Below, in pieces: positions 57,191-64,000 of a stretch of 64,000 nt of DNA (the first letter of the stretch is position 1; each line of letters begins with the position of its first letter). The stretch is from an uncultured Erysipelotrichaceae bacterium (GTDB lineage: Bacteria; Bacillota_I; Bacilli_A; Erysipelotrichales; Erysipelotrichaceae), in NCBI GenBank assembly GCA_903789495.1, contig CAIFEQ010000001.1, positions 26,439-90,438 of the forward strand. The letters are read 5' to 3'. The translations under genes and the position numbers were made by a program. The notes below the pieces were generated by a model. It was not told where the DNA came from, did no database searches, and was given only the letters and a program-made list of their open reading frames with translations.

Positions 57191-58318
57191 TTACTGCATG
57201 CTGTGGAGCAGGAAGTTCAGGACTACCCGCATGCCCGTGGGAACGGAATCCAGATCCACCCATTCCTCCCGGGTATGGGCGCCGCTGCCGCTGATCGTGC
57301 CGACGGTATTGGCCAGCACGCCCTGGGACAGCGGAATATTGGCATCCGTGGAGCCCGGCATGACATAGATCTGACCGTCATAGTATTCCTGAATCAGCTT
57401 CTTCGATTCTTCGGTGAAGGCTTCCAGAGCGGCCTGATCGATTGTGCCCATGCCGGGTCTGACGCCCAGCAGTTCCACCAGCACCCGCTTCTTGGCGGCG
57501 GTGAAGGAATCGATCACTTCCTGCATGTTCTTCTGCATGATCTGCAGACACTCATCTGAAGCAGAGCGGTATTCATACAGGAACCAGCACTTCTGGGCAA
57601 TGGAGTTCACCGTTGAACCGCCCTGAATGACGCCGACATTGTAGGTCGTATAGACCTTCTCCGGCTGCTTGATGGCATAGAGCTGCTCGATGATGTCGGC
57701 GGCGATCCTGATGGCATTGTCATTGCCGAAGTTGGCATAGGAATGGCCGCCGGAAGTCTCGACCGTGATCTTGTAGCGGTGCGAGCCGACCGGCACATTG
57801 GTCACAAAGCCCAGACTGCCGTCAAAGGAATAGAAGGCTTCGATCTGTCCCTCATAGTCCCGGAAGATCTGCTTGGCGCCATCCAGGTTGCCAAGCCCCT
57901 CTTCGCAGGAATTGGCGACGATAAGCAGATTCTTCTTCTGTTCCGAGGCATGCTGGACCAGATACCGCGTGGCCATCATCAGATGCACCAGATTGGCCGT
58001 ATCATCCCCGATGCCCGGGGCGCGCAGGATATTGCCCTCCCGGGTCATCGGCAGTTCTTCTTCATCCGCAAAGACAATGTCCGTGTGGGCCATGAGCACC
58101 GTATACGGCTGATCCGGATTGACGGTAAAGCGGCAGACCACATTCTTGGCCTTGTCGATGCTGACGTCCTTCACGCCGTTTTCGATGAACCACTGCCGGC
58201 AGAACTCGGCCCGCCGGTCCTCCTGATGACTGGGGCTGGGGATTCTGCCCAGGGTCTGCAGCAGCTCGATGGCTTCCTCCTTGTTGGCATTCACAAACGC
58301 TTCGATTTTTTCATTCAT
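57191..58318 (-). CDS. M20 family peptidase (peptidase T-like)
   Basis: YTVLMAHTDIVFADEEELPM; APGIGDDTANLVHLM; NSCEEGLGNLDGAK; SGSGAHTREEWVDLDS. Confidence 0.87.
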   Translation of the reverse strand: MNEKIEAFVNANKEEAIELLQTLGRIPSPSHQEDRRAEFCRQWFIENGVKDVSIDKAKNVVCRFTVNPDQPYTVLMAHTDIVFADEEELPMTREGNILRAPGIGDDTANLVHLMMATRYLVQHASEQKKNLLIVANSCEEGLGNLDGAKQIFRDYEGQIEAFYSFDGSLGFVTNVPVGSHRYKITVETSGGHSYANFGNDNAIRIAADIIEQLYAIKQPEKVYTTYNVGVIQGGSTVNSIAQKCWFLYEYRSASDECLQIMQKNMQEVIDSFTAAKKRVLVELLGVRPGMGTIDQAALEAFTEESKKLIQEYYDGQIYVMPGSTDANIPLSQGVLANTVGTISGSGAHTREEWVDLDSVPTGMRVVLNFLLHSMQ

Positions 58319-58339
58319 TGCACAAGCCTCCTCTCAGGC

Positions 58340-60625
58340 TTACTGATGCTTGGATCCGAAACGGGCCAGCAGCCGGGCAGTCGCGTCCTCCATGCTGACC
58401 GGCCGGGCCGGCTCTTCCGGCTTTTCCGCCGGCCGGTTCGGCCGGTTCTTCCGGGACTTACGGTAACGCACGGCGGCACTGCGCTGTTCCCGCTGCTGCG
58501 GTGAAAGCAGACTGAGCTGCACCTTGCCCTTCTCCTCGTCGACCCCGATGACCCAGACCTGGACAATGTCACCGACCGAGACGACTTCCGAAGGATGCTG
58601 GATGCGGTTCATGGACATGTTGGAGATGTGGACCAGGCCATCCTCATGCAGACCGATGTCCACAAAGGCGCCGAAGTCCACGACATTGCGGACGGTGCCG
58701 GCGAGCTGGTCACCGATATGCAGATCACTCAGTTCCAGGACATTGCTCTTCAGCAGCGCACCCTCGAACTGATCCCGGTAATCCCGCAGGGGCTGCCGGA
58801 TGGCCTCTTCGATATCCTTCAGGGTATAGGCATCAATGCCCAGATCCGCCGTCTTCTCGGCCGGGAACTGCGCATCCGCCTGGCCCAGCTGCGTGATGCC
58901 GCAGGCCTTCATGAGCGCCCGCGCGGCCTCATAGCTTTCCGGATGGATCGAAGTCTCATCCAGCGGTTCATCACCGCCGACGATCCGCAGGAACCCGGCA
59001 CACTGGGTATAGGCCTTGGGGCCCAGCTTATGCACCTTCAGCAGCTGTTTCCGGTCCGTAAAGCGGCCGTTCTCATTCCGGTAGCTGACAATCTCCCGGG
59101 CAATGCCGGCATTCAGGCCCGAGATATGCGTGAGCAGTTCCGGGGAGGCGGTATTCAGATCGGCCCCGACCCGGTTGACGACCTTCATGATTGCTTCATC
59201 CAGCCGCTCATTCAGGGCTTTTTCCGGCAGGTCATGCTGATACTGGCCGACCCCGATGGACTTCGGATCGATCTTGATGAGTTCCGGCAGCGGATCCAGC
59301 AGACGCCGGCCGATCGAGACAGCAGAGCGTTCCTCGACAGCCAGATCCGGGAATTCCTGCCGGGCCGCTTCCTGGGCGGACCAGACCGATGCACCCGCTT
59401 CGGACACGATGGCATAGCTGACGTCCAGATGGTTTTCCTGAATGACTTCCGCCACCAGCTTTTCACTCTCACGGGAAGCCGTCCCGTTGCCGATCGCAAT
59501 GATCTGCACCTGATACTTCCGGATCAGCTGGAGCAGTTTCGCCTTGTCTTCTGCCGTATCCCGGTTCTTCCCGCGGAAGGGGAAGATCTTGGCCACGGCC
59601 AGCAGCTTGCCGGTTTCATCCAGTACTGCAAGCTTGCAGCCATTGGCATAGCCGGGGTCAAAACCCAGCACGACTCTGCCCTTCAGAGGCGGCTGAGAGA
59701 GCAGCTTTTCCAGGTTCATGGAGAAGACCTCAATCGAATCCCTGTGGGCCTTTTCGGACAGTTCCGAACGCACTTCATTTTCGATGCTGGGGAACAGCAG
59801 CCGTTCACAGCCGTCCTTCACGGCTGCTTCGATCTCGGCGGCACAGACACAGTTCTTCGCATCCTTCAGATAGAAGGACGCCGCCTGCTGCTCCAGGCCT
59901 TCCCGGTCATAGGAGAAGGACACGGTGATCACTTTTTCCTTCTCGGCCCGGTCAATCGCCATGACGCGGTGATCGGCAATCCCTCTCACCTTTTCCTGGC
60001 GGTCATAGTACATCTCATAGACTTTCTTCTCGTCCACGGCATCTTTCTTTTTCTTCGTCACCAGCACGCCGCTGCGGACGATCTCATCCTTGAAGGACCA
60101 GCGCAGCTTCGCATTGTCACTGACCATTTCGGCCAGGATGTCTTCGGCCCCCTGGATGGCATCCTCAGGGGTCTTGACGTATTCACTGACATACTTCTGC
60201 GCCTCGCTGGGCAGATCGCCGCTCTCCGGCAGACTGAGCATCCAGTCGGTCAGCGGCTGCAGGCCGTTTTTGATGGCCACGCCCGCCCGGGTCTTTTTCT
60301 TCTGCTTGTAGGGACGGTAAAGATCTTCGACCTGGGACAGCTTCGTACAGGCATTGACCGCCTCCCGGATCTCGTCGGTCAGCTTGCCCTGCTGTCCGAT
60401 CAGGTTCAGGACCGCTTCCTTGCGCTCCTTCAGATTGATTTCATACTGATACTGTTTCTCGATGAAGAGAATCTGCTCTTCATCCAGGCCGTTGGTTGCC
60501 TGTTTCCGGTAACGGGCAATGAACGGCACCGTATTCCCTTCTTCCAGCAGTGCCATGGTATGCGAAACCGAGTCCGCAGAGACCTTCAGCTGCCGGGAGA
60601 GATTCTGTATGATCTGTTCATCCAT
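58340..60625 (-). CDS. tex: Tex-family S1 RNA-binding transcription accessory protein
   Basis: GFDPGYANGCKLAVLDETGKLL; LNTASPELLTHISGLNAGIAREIVSYRNENG; C-terminal S1 VDFGAFVDIGLHEDGLVHISNMS. Confidence 0.94.
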   Translation of the reverse strand: MDEQIIQNLSRQLKVSADSVSHTMALLEEGNTVPFIARYRKQATNGLDEEQILFIEKQYQYEINLKERKEAVLNLIGQQGKLTDEIREAVNACTKLSQVEDLYRPYKQKKKTRAGVAIKNGLQPLTDWMLSLPESGDLPSEAQKYVSEYVKTPEDAIQGAEDILAEMVSDNAKLRWSFKDEIVRSGVLVTKKKKDAVDEKKVYEMYYDRQEKVRGIADHRVMAIDRAEKEKVITVSFSYDREGLEQQAASFYLKDAKNCVCAAEIEAAVKDGCERLLFPSIENEVRSELSEKAHRDSIEVFSMNLEKLLSQPPLKGRVVLGFDPGYANGCKLAVLDETGKLLAVAKIFPFRGKNRDTAEDKAKLLQLIRKYQVQIIAIGNGTASRESEKLVAEVIQENHLDVSYAIVSEAGASVWSAQEAARQEFPDLAVEERSAVSIGRRLLDPLPELIKIDPKSIGVGQYQHDLPEKALNERLDEAIMKVVNRVGADLNTASPELLTHISGLNAGIAREIVSYRNENGRFTDRKQLLKVHKLGPKAYTQCAGFLRIVGGDEPLDETSIHPESYEAARALMKACGITQLGQADAQFPAEKTADLGIDAYTLKDIEEAIRQPLRDYRDQFEGALLKSNVLELSDLHIGDQLAGTVRNVVDFGAFVDIGLHEDGLVHISNMSMNRIQHPSEVVSVGDIVQVWVIGVDEEKGKVQLSLLSPQQREQRSAAVRYRKSRKNRPNRPAEKPEEPARPVSMEDATARLLARFGSKHQ

Positions 60626-60782
60626 TCTGCTTCACTCCTTGCTGTATTTTCACTATCATACCACGCCGGCGCCAGCCCTGCCTGCGGCAGGATGCCAGAC
60701 GGCCGACCGGAAAGAAAAACAGGGTTCTGCGGGGAGAAAGCAGAACCCTGGAAGGGAGAAAAAGCGGCTGATAAGAGCAGGA

Positions 60783-61988
60783 TTATTCGATGGTGCAGTG
60801 CTTCCTGGCACCCTGCATGTAGCTTTCGCTCATTTCCTGACCGATGCCGGGCAGCTCCGGAATGTCATAATATCCATTCTTCGGCTCATAGAAGTACTTG
60901 CCGGCCTTCTTGAATTTGGTCAGCAGGTTGTGATCGTGCTCTTCATGAATCGCGAAGTTCGGGATGGTCGCCTCCACCTGCAGAGCCGCAGCCGTGGCGA
61001 TCGGACCGCCGCAGACATGGATCTGGACGCCGACATCATAGACATTGGCCATATCGCAGATCTTCTTGGTCTCGGTGATCCCGCCGGTGTTGCAGAGGTC
61101 AGGCTGGATGATATCCAGCGTTCTGTCCTCCAGGAACTGCCGGAACTGCCATCTGGTGCTGGAACGTTCGCCGGTAGCCAGCGGCAGCGGGCAGTTGGCC
61201 TTGATATACCGGAACAGGGACGGATTGTCCGGCATGGTCGGTTCTTCGTAATACATGATCCGGTACGGTGCCAGAGCATTGCCCAGAATGACGGCGGTAT
61301 TGGCATCCAGCAGCGAGTGAATCTCCACGATGATGTCGAGGTCATCACCGCCGGCTTCACGGGCTGCCGCAATCCGCTCGACGCTTCTTCTCAGTTCCTT
61401 TTCCGGATAGACGCCGCGGATCTGATTGCCCTGTCTGCTTCTTAAGGCAGCCAGTTCTTCCGGTGTCTTCGGCTCTTCGGCGCAGGCATAGACCGGGTCG
61501 ATCTTGACCGCATCATAGCCATCCGCCATGGCATCCTTCACGACATCGTAATAGTCCTTCGGATCAAACAGCAGCGGCATCGAATCATGGGCTTCGATGA
61601 TCTTGCGCCAGCCGAACTGCAGCTGCGAGGCATAGGCTCTCAGCTTGTCGTTTGTCTTGCCGCCCAGCAGCTTGTAGACCGGCACACCAAGTTTCTTGCC
61701 CTTGATGTCCCAGCAGGCGGTGTCGATGGCGGCCATGGCGGCACTGACCACAATCCCACCGTTCATGCCCCAGAAGGTATGACGGTGCAGATGTTCCCAG
61801 ATCTTTTCGGTGTCAAACGGATCCATGCCGATGACCAGCCGGGCAAAGTCCTGGCACTGGCCATACGCCGCTTCCTGGCTCTTGCCGTAGGAAAGACCGG
61901 CCTCGCCGTCTCCGTAAATGCCTTCGTCTGTATGCACACGGATGCAGATATAGTCACTCAGATAGCAGTCAACCGATGTGATTTTCAT
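60783..61988 (-). CDS. Enolase-superfamily sugar acid dehydratase (MR/MLE-like), paralog 1
   Basis: MKITSVDCYLSDYICIRV; YRIMYYEEPTMPDNP; LATGERSSTRWQFRQ; IIQPDLCNTGGITE. Confidence 0.87.
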   Translation of the reverse strand: MKITSVDCYLSDYICIRVHTDEGIYGDGEAGLSYGKSQEAAYGQCQDFARLVIGMDPFDTEKIWEHLHRHTFWGMNGGIVVSAAMAAIDTACWDIKGKKLGVPVYKLLGGKTNDKLRAYASQLQFGWRKIIEAHDSMPLLFDPKDYYDVVKDAMADGYDAVKIDPVYACAEEPKTPEELAALRSRQGNQIRGVYPEKELRRSVERIAAAREAGGDDLDIIVEIHSLLDANTAVILGNALAPYRIMYYEEPTMPDNPSLFRYIKANCPLPLATGERSSTRWQFRQFLEDRTLDIIQPDLCNTGGITETKKICDMANVYDVGVQIHVCGGPIATAAALQVEATIPNFAIHEEHDHNLLTKFKKAGKYFYEPKNGYYDIPELPGIGQEMSESYMQGARKHCTIE

Positions 61989-62020
61989 GAGGATTCCTTT
62001 CTTCGTCCGAGCGGACGGAC

Positions 62021-63214
62021 TTACTTGATTTCCACGTGTTCTCTGGCGTTGGCCATGGCCCAGTCACTCATTTCCTGACCGATGCCGGGCAGCTCCGGAA
62101 TGTCGTAATAGCCATTGTGCGGCTCATAGAAGTATTTGCCGTTCTTCTTGAACTTGGTGGTGAGGTTGGCATTATGCTCCTCATGGATCACAAAGTTCGG
62201 GATGGTTGCTTCAACCTGCAGGGCCGCCGCCGTGGCGATCGGACCGCCGCAGACATGGATCTGCACGCCGATGTCATAGACATTGGCCATGTCGCAGATC
62301 TTCTTGGTTTCCGTGATGCCGCCGGTATTGCAGAGGTCGGGCTGGATGATGTCGAGGGTCCGGTCTTCGAAGAACTGACGGAACTGCCATCTGCTGCTGG
62401 AACGTTCGCCGGTGGCCAGCGGCAGGGTGCATCTGCTCTTGATGTGCCGGAAGTTCTTCGGGTTTTCCGGACTCGTCGGTTCTTCAAAGTACATGATGCG
62501 GTACGGTTCCAGGGCCTTGCCCAGGATGGCCGAGGTGTTGGCATCCAGCAGCGAGTGAATCTCGACGATGATGTCGAGATCATCGCCACCCGCTTCTCTT
62601 GCTGCCGCAATGCGGGCCACGGACATCTTCAGTTCCTTCTCCGGATAGGTGCCGTGGATCTGATTGCCATGGGTTGCCATGACCTTGCCGATGTCGGTCG
62701 GATCCGCCGGGGCATAGACCGGATCGATCTTGACGGCATCATAGCCCTCACTCATGGCGTCTTTGACTGCCGCGGCATAATCCTTCGGGTCAAACAGCAT
62801 GGACAGTTTGTCCTGCGGTTCAATGACCTTGCGCCAGCCGAACTGCAGCTGCGAGGCATAGGCTCTCAGCCTGTCATTCGTCTTGCCGCCCAGCAGCTTG
62901 TAGACCGGCACGCCCAGCTTCTTGCCCTTGATGTCCCAGCAGGCGGTGTCGATGGCGGCCATGGCGGCGGTCAGGACGATGCCGCCGTTCATGCCCCAGA
63001 AGGTATGACGGTGCAGGTGTTCCCAGATCTTCTCGGTGTCAAACGGATCCATGCCGATGACCAGACGGGCAAAGTCCTGACACTGGCCGAATGCGGCCTG
63101 CCAGCAGGAGCCATACGCCAGGCCGGCTTCGCCGAAGCCGGAAATTCCTTCATCCGTATTGACCCGGACGGTGATGAAATTGCCTAAATAACAGTCGACC
63201 GAAGTGATTTTCAT
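62021..63214 (-). CDS. Enolase-superfamily sugar acid dehydratase (MR/MLE-like), paralog 2
   Basis: Closely similar to the previous gene along its whole length. Confidence 0.87.
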   Translation of the reverse strand: MKITSVDCYLGNFITVRVNTDEGISGFGEAGLAYGSCWQAAFGQCQDFARLVIGMDPFDTEKIWEHLHRHTFWGMNGGIVLTAAMAAIDTACWDIKGKKLGVPVYKLLGGKTNDRLRAYASQLQFGWRKVIEPQDKLSMLFDPKDYAAAVKDAMSEGYDAVKIDPVYAPADPTDIGKVMATHGNQIHGTYPEKELKMSVARIAAAREAGGDDLDIIVEIHSLLDANTSAILGKALEPYRIMYFEEPTSPENPKNFRHIKSRCTLPLATGERSSSRWQFRQFFEDRTLDIIQPDLCNTGGITETKKICDMANVYDIGVQIHVCGGPIATAAALQVEATIPNFVIHEEHNANLTTKFKKNGKYFYEPHNGYYDIPELPGIGQEMSDWAMANAREHVEIK

Positions 63215-63258
63215 AGATCTTTTCCTTTCTTTGCAGGTACCTTCCTGCATGTATGTTT

Positions 63259-64000
63259 TCAGTCTGCCGTGCTGGTGATGTTCTTCATATCCTCTTCATC
63301 TGCCCAGACGGAAGTGTGGATGACGATATCCGCACTCTTGGAACGTCTGACGCCGAGAATGGACAGCACCACGATCATGACAATGTTGACGACTGCCAGG
63401 GTCGTGCTGATGCTCAGAACCGACTTCCAGAGGATGACCAGCAGGCCGGCCAGGGACAGCGTGCACAGGAAGTAGTAGACACCGTTCGGCACATGCATCT
63501 TCGCCTTGGCCCAGGAATGCGGATACTTCTTCGGCATGTTGATGAAAGCCATGTAGTTCAGAATGGCATAGTACGAACTGATCAGCTGCACCATGTTGGT
63601 AATGGTGGTGATCGAGAAGCCGAAGATGATCGGGATCAGGCCGATGACGAACATGGCCGTCAGGATATACTTTCTGGCCCCGTACTTGTTCTTGCGCCCG
63701 AAGGCTTCCGGCAGCCAGCCGTCATCGCAGGACTGACCGAGCGTGATGGCATTGTAGGCAAAGGAAGAGTTCAGGGTCGACAGCAGTGCCATGATCGGGC
63801 CGCCGATGATGAAGGCATAGAAGAGCCAGGTCGGGAAGATCTTCTGCGCCGCAAAGACCAGCGTCGTGGAATCGCCGTATTCCTCAATCGACATGCAGCC
63901 GGTGGCCGCCATGGCAACGCCGACGTACAGCACGATCAGGGTCGGTACGGACATGATCAGAACCTTCGGAATATCAATGCGGGAATTCTTCGCATTCCGG
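63259..64000 (-). CDS. APC-family amino acid permease, 3' part (5' end beyond window)
   Basis: Multi-TM; NSSFAYNAITLGQSCDDGWLPEAFGRKNKYGARKY; frame open to window edge. Confidence 0.8.
   Translation of the reverse strand, partial: RNAKNSRIDIPKVLIMSVPTLIVLYVGVAMAATGCMSIEEYGDSTTLVFAAQKIFPTWLFYAFIIGGPIMALLSTLNSSFAYNAITLGQSCDDGWLPEAFGRKNKYGARKYILTAMFVIGLIPIIFGFSITTITNMVQLISSYYAILNYMAFINMPKKYPHSWAKAKMHVPNGVYYFLCTLSLAGLLVILWKSVLSISTTLAVVNIVMIVVLSILGVRRSKSADIVIHTSVWADEEDMKNITSTAD

Noticed and set aside
58595-60913. 772 aa plus-strand ORF
   Set aside because: Antisense to tex; no recognisable domain

Overview
A GC-rich, mostly host-like Firmicutes chromosome window (lineage perhaps Erysipelotrichia; inferred only from gene content). 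About 55 protein-coding genes, 5 tRNAs, a lysine (L-box) riboswitch with terminator, and a glmS ribozyme are supported by sequence. Host genes include rluA-like, prfB, secA, comFC/comFA, ispD, putP, PBP1a, glmS, hppA, pyk, an alaX-like gene, a trkH/trkA-kdpD/kdpE potassium locus, a marR plus heterodimeric ABC exporter operon, tex, and tandem enolase-superfamily genes. The only clearly mobile region is a ~6.3 kb, AT-richer element (about 27717-34034) in a tRNA-Thr(CGT) gene. It is bounded by a ~51 bp direct repeat and carries int + repressor divergent from cro-like/AlpA-like/primase-polymerase/D5 helicase genes, with iteron-like repeats just past the helicase gene. This layout resembles a minimal phage-inducible chromosomal island without packaging genes. 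Other notable observations: a class A PBP with a cytoplasmic N-terminal pseudo-receiver domain that has lost its phospho-acceptor Asp; a prfB +1 frameshift site lacking the usual Shine-Dalgarno-like stimulator but preceded by a hairpin; an rluA-like gene whose native C-terminus is broken at an A8 tract; a possible pfkA remnant upstream of pyk; and a KdpD-like kinase lacking its N-terminal domain, linked to Trk rather than Kdp genes. All family calls are by eye from motifs; no database search was run.
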